Assembly: GCA_017509155.1 (NCBI GenBank)
Contig: JAFWQE010000160.1
Coordinates: 1 to 58,924 of the forward strand
Direction: 5' to 3'
Length of the DNA stretch: 58,924 nt
DNA from: Prevotella sp.
GTDB lineage: Bacteria; Bacteroidota; Bacteroidia; Bacteroidales; Bacteroidaceae
In this document: positions 1 to 10,041 of the stretch, one piece after another
How the letters are laid out: every line of letters starts with the position of its first letter
Position numbering within the stretch: position 1 is the first letter of the stretch
Notes under the pieces: generated by a model
Told to the model about the DNA's origin: nothing
Databases searched by the model: none
What the model saw: only the letters and a program-made list of their open reading frames with translations
Translations under genes and position numbers: made by a program

Positions 1-21
1 AAGTGATAAGTGACAAGTTTC

Positions 22-2325
22 TCATGGCAGTGTTTTCTTTTCTGTTATTATTCCGTCAACGATGGCGGCCTCCACTGTCCGTCCGCCGGTGGCATGCAGG
101 CGGAACCGGACGTTCCACTCACGGGGCCAGGCGGGGAAGAGCAGCAGCTCGCCGTCGGGCGTCTCCTGCAAGAGCATCTCCTGCAGGCCAATCATGGCCG
201 CGCCACCGCGGTTTAAGTCGGGCGCCCAGTCGAAACCTGGGTCCCAGAAGGCGGTGAAACGGTAGGGTCCCGGGGACAGCTTCTCTGCGTTCAGCCGCCG
301 GGCCTCGTCGGTGAGTCCAAGGCAGGCGGCCCAGATATTGTCTTGTTTCCAGCCCTTGGTGCTGCGCATTTCCAGGGCGTGGGGGTCTTTCAGGTAGGTG
401 TTGCGCGCTATGTGGAGGTCGGGACGACCGCAGCCGTAGACGCGCCAGGGGAAAACGGGATAGAGCTGGGGCGTCTCTACGTTCTGGATGCGGCTCCACA
501 CCACGGCGGGGGCAATGCAGGTGTCGCCCTGCACGACGCGCAACGGGATGGGGGGCAGGCGCTGCAACAGGCTGTCGGGGTAGGTGGCGGCAGTGGGCTG
601 AGGCGGTGCCTCAGCGTACGACAAGCCGCGGGAGAGATAGCGGCGATAGGCGGTGGCAACGGTGCGGAGGGCGGCGATGGTGCTCGAAGGATTGTAGGCT
701 TGCTTGTAGGTTTCGCAGCCTGAGCCGGGGTAGATGATGAGGTGGCCGTCGGCATCGAGCGCCTTGGCGCCGCGCTGGCGTGCCAACAGCTGGTAGTGTT
801 CGTCGAAGAAGCGGAGGCAGCTTTCAATCATCGGCTCATATTTGCGGATGTCGAGGCCGCCGTATTCATGAGCCAGCAGGGCCATCATGCAGAACTCAAG
901 CGCCGTGTCCCATTCGTATTCGAGCCAAGCATTGCGCTCCACGCCCCAGTCGTCGCCGTCTTTGTGCTTGCCATACTCAGCTGGGTTGGGCAGACCTGAG
1001 TTTTCTATCTGCTCGGAAAAGCAAGCGCCGCGATGGCCCCAGTGGTGCTGCGTCCACAGTTCTGCCGTGGGCAGCATTCTAAGATAGGTATCGAGCTGCG
1101 CCGCCATGAGGTCGGTGTCACCGCTTTTCAGCAACGGCCAGTAGAGGAGCCGCTGGTTCTGTGCCGTCATGGTGCCGCCTCCCCACTTGCGATAATCGGG
1201 CGTAAAAGCGGCGGTTTCATCGGCGAAAACGGGGTCGAAGGTGAACAGTCCGCCATTGAACTTCATAGGCCAGCGTCCACGGGCGTTACAACCCATCATG
1301 AACCGCATCAGCTCGTAGTTGCGCAAGACGGAAAGAAGTGCAGGGTCGTTGCTGTCGGTCTGAATCCAACTGCGCTGCCAGTAGCTGTGCCACCACTGTC
1401 GGCAAAGTCGTGCTGACTTAGCCATGTTGACATCTTGGAACACAAACGGCCCAATTGTGCCGCAACCGTCAACAGCTGTTAACTGGTATTGCTCGTGGCG
1501 CAGGTAACGCAAGTCTATCATCAAGCCGCAGTTTCTGCTGTTCTCAGCTACATAATTCCAAGCGCGATAGTCTGTTCCTGCATAGGTTCCGTCGGTTGTT
1601 CCTGTGAAACGGAAGCCGGGAGCGTACATCTTGCCTCCCATGAGAAGTCCGGCAAGCGGGTTGTCAATATGTGAGGCAACGGTTTGAAGGTTTTCGCGTT
1701 GGAGTGTGAAGTCGAAAACTGTCTGTTGACGGTTGTGATGGAAGAAGCTAAGCTCGTTTTCATGGGCCACGATGCTGTCGGCACGCGTCACCGTACCTTC
1801 GGGTAACACCCATTTGTAGCTGCTCTGCTGGCATTCGGCCTTCGTTAGCGGTCGGTCGCGATAACGCCAGTTCTCGTAACTGAGCATAACCTGTCCCGAT
1901 TGTCGCGTTGACAACGCTACAAACACGACGGGCTGCTCGACGTCCACCCATAGACGAACGCTGACACCGCCGCCTTCTACGGTGATGCAGCCTTCGTCGA
2001 GCGAAAGTGTCTGTCGGAAGTCAGAACCGTTGAACGGCGACGTTTCGAAGTGCAGGCGCCAGCGGCCGGCCTTCAGCAGTGTGTTGTTCTCGTCGAACCA
2101 TCCGCTCTGCGAAACGTAGAAGAGCACATCGCCATTCTCCACCCATACGTTCATGCCGACGTCGCAGCCACCGCACGGCATTGACGCACTGCTGTTGTCG
2201 CTCTGACTGTTCCACACGAGTGGTTCCGGCACATAGTCGGTCGACGAACGGCCGCGCCGGACAGCAGAAAATGCCGATGAAATGGCGAGAAAAGTGAAAA
2301 GCAGAAGGATAAAACGTTGTTTCAT
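22..2325 (-). CDS. Secreted glycoside-hydrolase-like protein, DUF5703 type
   Basis: This 767-residue protein begins with a signal peptide (MKQRF, a hydrophobic run, cleavage near SSAFSA). An upstream in-frame ATG at 2364 would place 13 charged residues before the signal, so I chose the ATG at 2325. The N-terminal half looks like a beta-sandwich. The C-terminal half (from about residue 340) has the helical, Trp- and His-rich look of an (alpha/alpha)6 barrel, for example WTQHHWGHRG and EYEWDTALEF. It is the last gene of a four-gene minus-strand operon with an acetylesterase, a GH106 and a GH2 enzyme, 75 bp after the esterase gene. Known: DUF5703 proteins occur in Bacteroidota polysaccharide loci. 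Inferred: it acts on an oligosaccharide of rhamnogalacturonan type in the periplasm or on the surface. The substrate cannot be read from the sequence. Confidence 0.7.
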   Translation of the reverse strand: MKQRFILLLFTFLAISSAFSAVRRGRSSTDYVPEPLVWNSQSDNSSASMPCGGCDVGMNVWVENGDVLFYVSQSGWFDENNTLLKAGRWRLHFETSPFNGSDFRQTLSLDEGCITVEGGGVSVRLWVDVEQPVVFVALSTRQSGQVMLSYENWRYRDRPLTKAECQQSSYKWVLPEGTVTRADSIVAHENELSFFHHNRQQTVFDFTLQRENLQTVASHIDNPLAGLLMGGKMYAPGFRFTGTTDGTYAGTDYRAWNYVAENSRNCGLMIDLRYLRHEQYQLTAVDGCGTIGPFVFQDVNMAKSARLCRQWWHSYWQRSWIQTDSNDPALLSVLRNYELMRFMMGCNARGRWPMKFNGGLFTFDPVFADETAAFTPDYRKWGGGTMTAQNQRLLYWPLLKSGDTDLMAAQLDTYLRMLPTAELWTQHHWGHRGACFSEQIENSGLPNPAEYGKHKDGDDWGVERNAWLEYEWDTALEFCMMALLAHEYGGLDIRKYEPMIESCLRFFDEHYQLLARQRGAKALDADGHLIIYPGSGCETYKQAYNPSSTIAALRTVATAYRRYLSRGLSYAEAPPQPTAATYPDSLLQRLPPIPLRVVQGDTCIAPAVVWSRIQNVETPQLYPVFPWRVYGCGRPDLHIARNTYLKDPHALEMRSTKGWKQDNIWAACLGLTDEARRLNAEKLSPGPYRFTAFWDPGFDWAPDLNRGGAAMIGLQEMLLQETPDGELLLFPAWPREWNVRFRLHATGGRTVEAAIVDGIITEKKTLP

Positions 2326-2400
2326 TGCTCGTTGTTTGATGATATCGTCAGACCCAATCGTCAATTTTCCGGAGAAAAATCTCGATTATTTCTTGCGAAC

Positions 2401-3861
2401 TTACCAGTCGTCGGTGCGGAAACTGCTGACGGGCAGTCCGTCGCACATCAAGTCGCCCACGGCCCAGTTGCGGAAAGCATAGCGCACGGCGACGGGTTTC
2501 TCCACCTCCTTCGACCTGACGTAGACGCGGTTGCGCTCAATCCAGGTCTCAGCGGGATGGAACACGCGGTCCTCGCCGGCCACCTCGAAGTTCTGACTGT
2601 GGGGCCCGTTCTCGAAGTAAACCCACTCCTTGCTGCGGTCGAAGGCCACCACGGCGGTGTCACCGTGGAACTCCACCTGACCGTTGTAGGCGGCGAAGTC
2701 GGGCAAGCCCTTCACGCCGTAGGTGTTGCTGAGCGCCAACAGGGCGAGACGTTCGCCGGCCTGCCGTTTCTTGCGCGGATGAATGCCGTACTCAAGTCCG
2801 GAGTCCATGAGGACGGCCATGCGGCAGTTGTCCACGGTCTGCTCCACCCTTGCCTGCTGTTCGCGCAGCAGGGCGCTGTTCACGTCCCAGTCGATGAGCG
2901 TGTAATCGTAGGGGGCTATCTGGCAATAGTAGAAGGGGAAGGCGCCCTGTTTCCACTCCTCGCGCCAGCCTTCTATCATACGGGCGAAGAGCGGAGCATA
3001 GTAGTCGTAGCGCGGCACGTTGTCTTCGCCCTGGTACCAGATGACTCCACGCATGCCAAAGCCAATGATGGGCGAGAGCTGTCCGTTGAAGAGGGCGGTG
3101 GGACAGCGCTGGTTGAGCTTCTTCACATCGTCTTCGGTCCAGGGCAGCGTCACCCTCGGGAAGGCGCGAAGCCAGTCGGCTTTCATCCAAGCCTCGCAGG
3201 CAGAGCCGCCGAATGCCGTACAGATGAGTCCCACGGGTACGCCCAATGAGCGGCGCAGGGCGCGGCCGAAGTAATAGGCCGTGGCCGAGAATTCGCGCAC
3301 TGAAGGGGCACTGGCCTCCTGCCAGGTTCCGGCAAGGTCGGCCAAGGGTGTCAGCGAGGCCTTGCGCTTGCCGTAGAACAGGCGCAGCTGGGTGTCGTTG
3401 CACTGCAGCAGTTCCTCTGCGGCGCCCTCCACAGGCTGGCCCTTGAAGCCCTTCATCTGCATCTCCATGTTCGACTGTCCGCTGCAAATCCACACCTCGC
3501 CGATGAGGATATTGTCGAGGCGGAGCGGCTTACCATCGCTGTAAGTTATGGTGTAGGGACCGCCCGCAGAAGGCGTCTGCACGCTGACTTCAAAGCGTCC
3601 GTCGGCATCGGTGCGGGCCTTGTAGGTGCGGTTGTTCCACGAGGTTGTCACGCTGATGTTCTTGCCTGCGGTGCCCTCGCCCAGCTGATCGGCCCAGCCC
3701 CAGAGGCGCACTTCGGTCTGCTGTTGCAGCACCATGCCCGAGCTGAAGAACTGGGGCAGGCGGATTTCGGCGCCAGCGGTGAACGGCAACAGGGTCATGA
3801 GGACGACGGGCAGGAGACAGCGCAGCGGGCGCTGAAGGGTGTCAAAGGGTTTCTGTTTCAT
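2401..3861 (-). CDS. Sialate O-acetylesterase-type SGNH esterase
   Basis: The product is 486 residues with a signal peptide (TLLPFTAGA, then EIRLPQFF). The SGNH/GDS signature ICSGQSNMEM places the likely catalytic serine at residue 130; FGGSAC and GVIWYQGEDN follow as expected for the family, and a DxxH-like block (GLEYGIHPRKK) lies in the C-terminal third. These enzymes remove O-acetyl groups from sugars. The family was named for sialic acid, but members in pectin loci act on acetylated rhamnogalacturonan; the neighbouring GH106 and GH2 genes favour the pectin role, which is inference. The gene starts 21 bp after the GH106 stop on the minus strand, so the two are probably co-transcribed. Confidence 0.85.
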   Translation of the reverse strand: MKQKPFDTLQRPLRCLLPVVLMTLLPFTAGAEIRLPQFFSSGMVLQQQTEVRLWGWADQLGEGTAGKNISVTTSWNNRTYKARTDADGRFEVSVQTPSAGGPYTITYSDGKPLRLDNILIGEVWICSGQSNMEMQMKGFKGQPVEGAAEELLQCNDTQLRLFYGKRKASLTPLADLAGTWQEASAPSVREFSATAYYFGRALRRSLGVPVGLICTAFGGSACEAWMKADWLRAFPRVTLPWTEDDVKKLNQRCPTALFNGQLSPIIGFGMRGVIWYQGEDNVPRYDYYAPLFARMIEGWREEWKQGAFPFYYCQIAPYDYTLIDWDVNSALLREQQARVEQTVDNCRMAVLMDSGLEYGIHPRKKRQAGERLALLALSNTYGVKGLPDFAAYNGQVEFHGDTAVVAFDRSKEWVYFENGPHSQNFEVAGEDRVFHPAETWIERNRVYVRSKEVEKPVAVRYAFRNWAVGDLMCDGLPVSSFRTDDW

Positions 3862-3882
3862 ATTCGTGGTTGTTTTCTATTG

Positions 3883-6800
3883 TCATTTCTGTTCGATGGA
3901 TGTCTTCAGCTGGAGCGGGCCGAGCAGTCCGGCAGGCAGCAGCGTCTGTTCCTTCATGCGGTAACGGGCGTTGGTCCAGATGCCGCCGAAGGGCGACTTG
4001 CCCTGCTCAGCGCCTAAAAGGGCATTGGCCCAGGTGTTGACCACGACCACTTTCAACGTGTTCTTGCCGCGCCGAAGTGCTGGGGTGATGTCCACTTCAT
4101 AGGGGTCTGTCCAGACGATGCCGCAGTCCTTGCCGTTGACATACACATGGGCAACGTCGCAGACTCGTCCGAGCGAGAGGCGGACGGTGCCACGGGGCTT
4201 GCCGCGATGCTGGAAAGTGGTGGTGTAGGTCACATGGCCGCTGTAGTAGCGGATGCTGTCGTCGGGATGCCGGCTCCAGTCAATGAGGCTGTCGGTTTGC
4301 AGGTGCAGGCCGTTGTCGGTGAAGGTGAGCTGCCACGGGGCTGTTTGAAGGGGTGTCGCGGTGAAGCTACGGAAGGGCTGCAGGCCGATGTAGCTGACGG
4401 CCGAACTCAGGAAGACGAAGACGGAGCCGTGGGGCGCCAGCGACACAGAGACGTCGGTGCGCGGCTGGTTGACCGTTGCCTGGGCGGGGTGAGAAAATGT
4501 TGCGGTAAGGGGATGATAGAGAACGACATCGCTATAGAGGCCGCTACGGAAAGAGGCCGTGAACGATTGCTCGCGGTCGGTCTGGTTGGAAAGAAAATAG
4601 ATTTCGCCGAACTCGCCCCGACTGCGGTGCGTATAGGCGATGCCGGGGGGCAGGATGACATCGGGGTCGATGCCGAGCGGCGTAAGGTCGGACTGCGTGT
4701 AGGGACGGTCGATGATGGCGATGCCATGGCTGCGAAGGGCGTCTATCTGGCGCGAGACCTCTGGAGAGAGGCTGTCAACAGGAGGGATGACGAGGGCGCG
4801 GTAGGGATAGTCGTCGCTCCATTGGAGCAGGGCGTCGCGGTTCATGGAATCATATTGGTAGCCGTGCATGGGGTTCACCCAGTCCTTGAGGTCCAGAATG
4901 CCGGCGCTGTGGTTTACGCCTACGGGACTCTCTTCCATAGGCTGGCCGCGGTTCTCCAGTCGTTTGCGCTCGGCAGCCACGCGCTCGGGGCCGAATAAAC
5001 CGGGGAGCAGGGGCACCAAACGGTCGGGAGTGAAGGCGCGACGGGGCATCTCTTCGCCGGTAAACACAGCGATATCGGCCACGGGAGTGCCTTTTTGCAG
5101 CCAGTACTGACAGCGGGTGACGTAGTCGACGAGGGCGCTGGCCTCGGGCATCCACGTCTGGTCGCGCTGGAAGAAAAGGCCGATGCCGTCGAGCGTCATG
5201 CCAGGACGGCGGTCGGTCCACGGGTTATGGGTGAACACATGGAAGAACAATCGGTTCATGCCGAGGGCAAGATTGCGGTCGAGGAGTGGCTTGATCATGG
5301 CGGGCGTCTCGTTCCAGACGCCGCGCACCTCGGTGAATCCCTCGGCCTGGACGACGTTCTTGCCGTAGACATGCGCCGCACTGATGGCATCGAGCATGTC
5401 GTTGGGCTTGTCATGGGTGGGACTGTTGAGCCAGAATTCTCCCATCGGCAGGTCGACATATTTGTAGTGGGTCATGCCGTCGGCAACCATCGTGGGGGCC
5501 ACGCTTTCTGCCGAGAGTTGCACGCCGTAGCGCTCGGCGCGGGACTTGACGGTCTGGAAGAAGACGTCGTGGAGCAGTTCGTCGATGGTGAGGCGTATGT
5601 CGCGGAGCACCTGTTCACCGCCTTCCATGGGAATGCCTGCATAGACAGGCAGATAAGGCAGCAGATCGTAACCGCGACGGCGAAGGAACTCGTCGGCGAA
5701 ATGCGTCGACCAGTTCTGACTGCCGCACTCCCATGAGTCGACGTGCATGTAGCGGATAACGTCGTGGTGTGGCCGTTTCATGAACTCTCCGAACCAATGG
5801 TCTATCTGTTTGTTGACGGCCTCGGCAGAGTATTTGTCGCACTCCAGGCCACGGGCTCCGCCAGCGGTGGCGTTGGTATGTCCTGTGGCGGTGTGGGCAA
5901 AACGCAGGATACGCCAGCGACCCGCAGGAAGCTGGGTGACTCCAGGCTCAAAGGGAATAGGCTTTTCCAAACTATCGGAAATGTCAAAATCTTCGTTTTC
6001 ATCAGCGGAAATGCGCCACACGGCGCCGCTCTTTCCCTCATACAGGTCGATGCAGGCGTCGGATGAGAGGCGCAGGTTCTTTATCTTCAGTGTCGGCGCC
6101 CACTTGGCGGCGTCGAGGTCCTCGCTGCCGGGCTCGGTGCCTTCGGGCGTCCAGCTGAAGCGGAAATGGCGCGCCGTGGTAGTGGGAAGGGAGAATGTGT
6201 AGTTGAAATCGGTGTTCTGCCAGCCTTGTCGCGGCGGAACGAGCTGGCGCACAGGACGGAAGACAAGCCCGTCGTCGCTGGCCTCAATAAGCAGTCGCTG
6301 CGACTGCACGTTGTTGCCACTGGGCTCTACCTGAAGACTGCGGACGGTCTGGGGCTCCGCAAACGAATACATGATGTAGCCGGCTTCTTTGCTTCGGAAC
6401 GTGCCGTTGTCATCGCGCTGGATGGTTCCCGACACTTCGGGCTCGGGAAGGGGCGCTTCGGCGTGCACGGCAAAGGAGGCGATGTCGGCAAAATAGCCCT
6501 CGAAGCCCTGGATGCTTGGCAGAGGGAAGGTCTGTGGGCAACCCTTCGGCACCGTGACGATGGTGTCGCTCCACACCACGCGCTGCATCGACTCCTCGGG
6601 CTTGATCCAAGGTCCGCCGGCAAGAGCGAAGCCGTCGCAGATGTGGATGCCCATCTGCAGGCCGAGAGAGTCGGCCTGCTGCAGGGCGAGGTCGACCATC
6701 TGCCAGAAGCGGGGCGACAGCTGCTGCGCCTCACCATTGTACTCGGGCCGCTCCTGAACGCCGCGAATGGGCATGAGATAGCACCCGCCCAGTCCGGCAT

Positions 6801-6963
6801 CTTTCATGGCCTGCAGGTCGGCACGTATACCTTCGGCCGACACAGCTCCATACATCCAGTACCAAAAGGTCCATGGACGACTCAGCTCGTCGGCTTGCTT
6901 CAAGGACTGAGCGTGGCAGACAACAGAGGCAAGGAGCAGGAAAAGGACAGTCAGTTTCTTCAT
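3883..6963 (-). CDS. GH106-type alpha-L-rhamnosidase
   Basis: This is a 1026-residue secreted enzyme with a signal peptide ending near VVCHA. The N-terminal block SRPWTFWYWMYGAVSAEGI followed by AMKDAGLGG and the later PMGEFW, QAEGFTE and GMNRLFFHVFTHNPW blocks are typical of GH106 and related large rhamnosidase-like hydrolases. Glutamates in DSWE and QAEGFTE are plausible catalytic residues by family analogy. The C-terminal 150 residues look like a galactose-binding-type beta-sandwich (RLSLGRVCDVAHVYVNGKDCG). Known: GH106 enzymes remove alpha-L-rhamnose from rhamnogalacturonan and related glycans. The gene is 18 bp downstream of the GH2 gene. The family call is fairly secure; the exact linkage is not. 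Confidence 0.82.
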   Translation of the reverse strand: MKKLTVLFLLLASVVCHAQSLKQADELSRPWTFWYWMYGAVSAEGIRADLQAMKDAGLGGCYLMPIRGVQERPEYNGEAQQLSPRFWQMVDLALQQADSLGLQMGIHICDGFALAGGPWIKPEESMQRVVWSDTIVTVPKGCPQTFPLPSIQGFEGYFADIASFAVHAEAPLPEPEVSGTIQRDDNGTFRSKEAGYIMYSFAEPQTVRSLQVEPSGNNVQSQRLLIEASDDGLVFRPVRQLVPPRQGWQNTDFNYTFSLPTTTARHFRFSWTPEGTEPGSEDLDAAKWAPTLKIKNLRLSSDACIDLYEGKSGAVWRISADENEDFDISDSLEKPIPFEPGVTQLPAGRWRILRFAHTATGHTNATAGGARGLECDKYSAEAVNKQIDHWFGEFMKRPHHDVIRYMHVDSWECGSQNWSTHFADEFLRRRGYDLLPYLPVYAGIPMEGGEQVLRDIRLTIDELLHDVFFQTVKSRAERYGVQLSAESVAPTMVADGMTHYKYVDLPMGEFWLNSPTHDKPNDMLDAISAAHVYGKNVVQAEGFTEVRGVWNETPAMIKPLLDRNLALGMNRLFFHVFTHNPWTDRRPGMTLDGIGLFFQRDQTWMPEASALVDYVTRCQYWLQKGTPVADIAVFTGEEMPRRAFTPDRLVPLLPGLFGPERVAAERKRLENRGQPMEESPVGVNHSAGILDLKDWVNPMHGYQYDSMNRDALLQWSDDYPYRALVIPPVDSLSPEVSRQIDALRSHGIAIIDRPYTQSDLTPLGIDPDVILPPGIAYTHRSRGEFGEIYFLSNQTDREQSFTASFRSGLYSDVVLYHPLTATFSHPAQATVNQPRTDVSVSLAPHGSVFVFLSSAVSYIGLQPFRSFTATPLQTAPWQLTFTDNGLHLQTDSLIDWSRHPDDSIRYYSGHVTYTTTFQHRGKPRGTVRLSLGRVCDVAHVYVNGKDCGIVWTDPYEVDITPALRRGKNTLKVVVVNTWANALLGAEQGKSPFGGIWTNARYRMKEQTLLPAGLLGPLQLKTSIEQK

Positions 6964-6981
6964 GTTCAGGGCGGAAAAGGG

Positions 6982-9843
6982 TTAATCAAAAACGAACGTT
7001 GCACCAATCATGTCACGGCCTTTCGACCAATAGGGCTGCGCAGAGGGACCGTTCAGGTCAGTGGTGTTCACCTTGTTGCGCACGGCAGGTATCGCCTTGA
7101 GGATGCTGATGCCGGTCTGTGGCAGGTCGAAAAGGATGTGGTCGCGACCGTCGCGCGGCTGATAGATGCCCACATAGTGATGCTCGTCGATGTCGGTGAT
7201 GCCAATGCGACCTTCGGTGGTCTGCAGTTGCATCCACGAAACCTCCGAGAAATAGCCCTTGAACTCTGGATATTCCCACGACTCTCCGGGAATGGGGTCG
7301 TTGTAGTCTGTCGTCCAATAGCCATACTGCGGACCTTCCAGTCGGTTCTGCCAGACGCGATAGGGCCCGCGGCCTACCCATTGCTTGGAGCGCACCTGCT
7401 GCTCGGGGTAGTCGAAACTGATGCCCAGCAGGTCGACAACACCATTGAAGGCGTAGCTGACCGACACACTGACGCGTCCGTCGGGCCAGAACGTCCATGC
7501 CACCTGGTCAATACTGCCGTGGCGATAGTGGGCGATGAGCTCGCCGTACTGCCATTCAAAGTGGTCGAACTGGCCTTGGTCGGCATATTCTGTGTACTGT
7601 GTCTTCTTGTCGAACGCCTGTTTGTCGTCGTGGTTATAGAAACCGTCCTGCGAGCGGTCGGCGCGCTTGGCAGCCACCAATCGCGGACCTTGCAGCGAGA
7701 GCTGACCGCGGGCGGTCTTCACTTGGGTAAGACGGCCGTCCTGTTTCGAGAAGACGTAGGTCTTGCCCTGCGACATAACGGTCAGCTGTGCTTCGTTCTC
7801 GGTGTGGCCCGGCTCTTGGTATGCGCCGATGGAATCGACGATATCCACCTGCGGATTGGGGAAACTCCAGGTGAAGATGTCGCGCCCATGGGGGTCGGTG
7901 GCGCTGATTTCCACCACTTCGGCAAGGCTTTCCGGCAGGCTGAGGGTGGCGGTCTTGCCCGGCTCAACACTGGGAACACGCAGCGTTCCCTGACCCACAA
8001 CGCTCACCTTGTTGTCGCCCATTGCGGGCATGTCAAGCAAACGGTAGCTGAAGCGGCAGTCGCTGAGGTTGGTGAAATCGTAGTGGTTGCACAACTCTAT
8101 CTGGTCGTCGCGAATATTGAGCTCCACGGGACTCCATATCTCTTTAATTGTATAGAACGAACCTTCCTTCTCCATGTGAGGACCTACGATACCGTCGGCA
8201 CCGAAGTTGCCCATGCAGTCCACAATAGCATTCTCAGGGCTCCTCTCCTTTCGGGAGGGGTTGGGGGTGGGCTCCCAGTCGGTTCGCACCACGCCTTGGT
8301 CCATCAGGTCCCACAGGAAGCCACCGGCACAGCGCGGATTCGACATCATCAGCTCCCAATAGTCTTTCAGTCCGGCTCCATGACCGCCGTCGTAGAGTCC
8401 GTGAAGGAACTCGGTGGGCATGAATATCTCCTTCTGACGCATGTACTCGGCGGTTTCTCCCCACGACCGATAGTGCTTGGTCTCGAAGCCGTTGCGGTTG
8501 GCCCAGGGATAGAGGACGACGCGCTGCTGCGGGTCGAACTTCGCGAAGAAGGGTTCCAGGTCGTAGTTGAAGCCGCCCTCATTGCCGTTGCTCCAGAAGA
8601 GAATGGACGGATGGTTGACGTCGCGGGTGACCATTTCCTCCACGAGCTGCGCGCCGTTGATGGTCTCATGGGCCCAATGCCAGCCGGGCAGTTCGCACTC
8701 CACGTAGAGGCCCAGCGAGTCGCAGGCATCGAGAAACTCGGGATCGGCGGGATAGTGGCTGAGGCGCACGGCGTTCATGTTCATCGACTTGATGAGCTCC
8801 ACGTCCTCGATGTTCTTGGCCTTGCTGAGGGTTCGGCCGGTCTCGGGTCGGAAACTGTGGCGGTTGACGCCCTTGATGATGACTTTCTTTCCGTTGACAA
8901 AGAGACCGTCGTCGGCATCGCCGGCATAGCGGTGGCGGTATTCGATGGTGCGGAAACCGAAGCGCTGGCGCTCCACATGAAGGGTCTTGCCCTGCGCGTC
9001 TTTGAGGGTGAACACGGCGGTATAGAGGTGCGGGGTTTCGGCGGTCCACAGACGGGGCTTTCCGGCGGAGAAGTCTACGCGCATCAGGTCGCCGCCCTTG
9101 TGGTCAAAGGTCTTCGAGGCAAGGCGTTTGTTCTGGGAATCGACGATGTCGACGCTGACAGAGCCTTGCGGGAGGGCGCGGTTCAGGTAGACGTCGGCCT
9201 TGAACTGTCCGTCGGCGCGGGCGTCAATGGCCACGCGCTGGATGTTCTGCACGGGTTTGGCCACGATGTAGACGGGGCGCCAGATGCCTCCGAAGTTCCA
9301 GTAGTCGGCGCGGCGCTCGGCCATGTTCACCTGACTGTTGGCGCTCTCCTTCTTCACCGTCACCTCGAGGCGGTTTTTCTTCTTCGGACCAAAGAAGATG
9401 CGGTCGCTGACGTCGAACTGAAACCGCGTGAAGCCGCCTTGATGCAGTCCGCGGCCGGCCTTTCTGCCGTTGATGGTCACCTCGGCGTCCGTCATGACGG
9501 CCTCGAAGGTGAGAAGAATCTGACGGCCTTGCCACGATTGCGGCAGGGTAAACTCGTATTTATACAGGCCTTGCTCGTCGGCAATGCCCTCGGGAGTGGC
9601 TTTTCCGTAGAAGCGCATGCCATACTGATAGGTGCCGAAGCCCTGCAGTTCCCAGCACGAGGGAACGCCAATGGTCGTCCATTCTCCTGCCTTGCGCCCG
9701 TCGGTGCACTTAAACTGCCACTCAACAGTGTCGTCGCAACCATGCCCACTGAGGTATTGCACGCGGGTCTCAACGTCGCTTTGCGCCCACACTGCGCCAC
9801 AAAGGGTTGACAGCAGCAGGCTCATCATCTTTCTTTTTCTCAT
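6982..9843 (-). CDS. GH2 beta-galactosidase-like glycoside hydrolase
   Basis: The 953-residue protein has the three-domain GH2 core: a jelly roll (GVPSCWELQGFGTYQYG), an Ig-like domain and a TIM barrel with NRHSFRPETGRTLSK. The acid/base glutamate is near residue 422 (WSNGNEGG) and the nucleophile near residue 478 (MPTEFLHG), followed by further sandwich domains. I start at ATG 9843, which gives a signal peptide (MMSLLLSTLCGAVWA); 27 extra codons upstream look non-coding. It is the first gene of the minus-strand operon, so it probably initiates attack on galactan or galactosyl side chains of pectin. Odd feature: residues about 523-536 (PTPNPSRKERSP) are encoded by a copy of an intergenic GC-rich palindromic repeat that stays in frame within the barrel. 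Confidence 0.88.
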   Translation of the reverse strand: MRKRKMMSLLLSTLCGAVWAQSDVETRVQYLSGHGCDDTVEWQFKCTDGRKAGEWTTIGVPSCWELQGFGTYQYGMRFYGKATPEGIADEQGLYKYEFTLPQSWQGRQILLTFEAVMTDAEVTINGRKAGRGLHQGGFTRFQFDVSDRIFFGPKKKNRLEVTVKKESANSQVNMAERRADYWNFGGIWRPVYIVAKPVQNIQRVAIDARADGQFKADVYLNRALPQGSVSVDIVDSQNKRLASKTFDHKGGDLMRVDFSAGKPRLWTAETPHLYTAVFTLKDAQGKTLHVERQRFGFRTIEYRHRYAGDADDGLFVNGKKVIIKGVNRHSFRPETGRTLSKAKNIEDVELIKSMNMNAVRLSHYPADPEFLDACDSLGLYVECELPGWHWAHETINGAQLVEEMVTRDVNHPSILFWSNGNEGGFNYDLEPFFAKFDPQQRVVLYPWANRNGFETKHYRSWGETAEYMRQKEIFMPTEFLHGLYDGGHGAGLKDYWELMMSNPRCAGGFLWDLMDQGVVRTDWEPTPNPSRKERSPENAIVDCMGNFGADGIVGPHMEKEGSFYTIKEIWSPVELNIRDDQIELCNHYDFTNLSDCRFSYRLLDMPAMGDNKVSVVGQGTLRVPSVEPGKTATLSLPESLAEVVEISATDPHGRDIFTWSFPNPQVDIVDSIGAYQEPGHTENEAQLTVMSQGKTYVFSKQDGRLTQVKTARGQLSLQGPRLVAAKRADRSQDGFYNHDDKQAFDKKTQYTEYADQGQFDHFEWQYGELIAHYRHGSIDQVAWTFWPDGRVSVSVSYAFNGVVDLLGISFDYPEQQVRSKQWVGRGPYRVWQNRLEGPQYGYWTTDYNDPIPGESWEYPEFKGYFSEVSWMQLQTTEGRIGITDIDEHHYVGIYQPRDGRDHILFDLPQTGISILKAIPAVRNKVNTTDLNGPSAQPYWSKGRDMIGATFVFD
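8237..8275. repeat. GC-rich palindromic repeat inside the GH2 gene
   Basis: The stretch contains CTCTCCTTTCGGGAGGGG followed by TTGGGGGTGGG. It matches the style of the intergenic units at 47731-47866 (CCCTTCGGGAGGG then GGGGTGGG) and at about 45450-45480. It adds about 14 residues in frame to the GH2 enzyme. Confidence 0.75.
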
Positions 9844-9934
9844 CGCGTATGTGTTTTTATTAAGGACGCACGCACGCGCGATTTGTAACTTTCGCCGTCC
9901 CGTTTTCGCGTTCTTTCTGACCAAGGATGGTCAT

Positions 9935-10041
9935 TCAGGAGTTCAGGAGTTCGGGAGTTCAGGAGTTCTCTGCGCTCGAACTTGTTCGCTCTGCTTGCAG
10001 AGAACTCCTGAACTCCTTATATGCAACTCCTGAACTCCTTC
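9935..10041. repeat. AGGAGTT foldback repeat upstream of the methyltransferase
   Basis: Several copies of CAGGAGTTC lie on the left and of GAACTCCTG on the right, around an inner GGAGTTCTCTGC / GCAGAGAACTCC stem. It belongs to the same family as 11925-12040 and 58864-58924. The block sits between the divergent GH2 and methyltransferase genes and makes the upstream part of that methyltransferase reading frame look coding. Confidence 0.85.

Noticed and set aside
6166-9810. Plus-strand open frame of 1214 codons opposite the GH106 and GH2 genes
   Set aside because: It is the mirror of GC-rich minus-strand genes that have clear signal peptides and catalytic motifs. Its product has a shadow-like His/Val/Gly/Leu composition and no recognisable domain.
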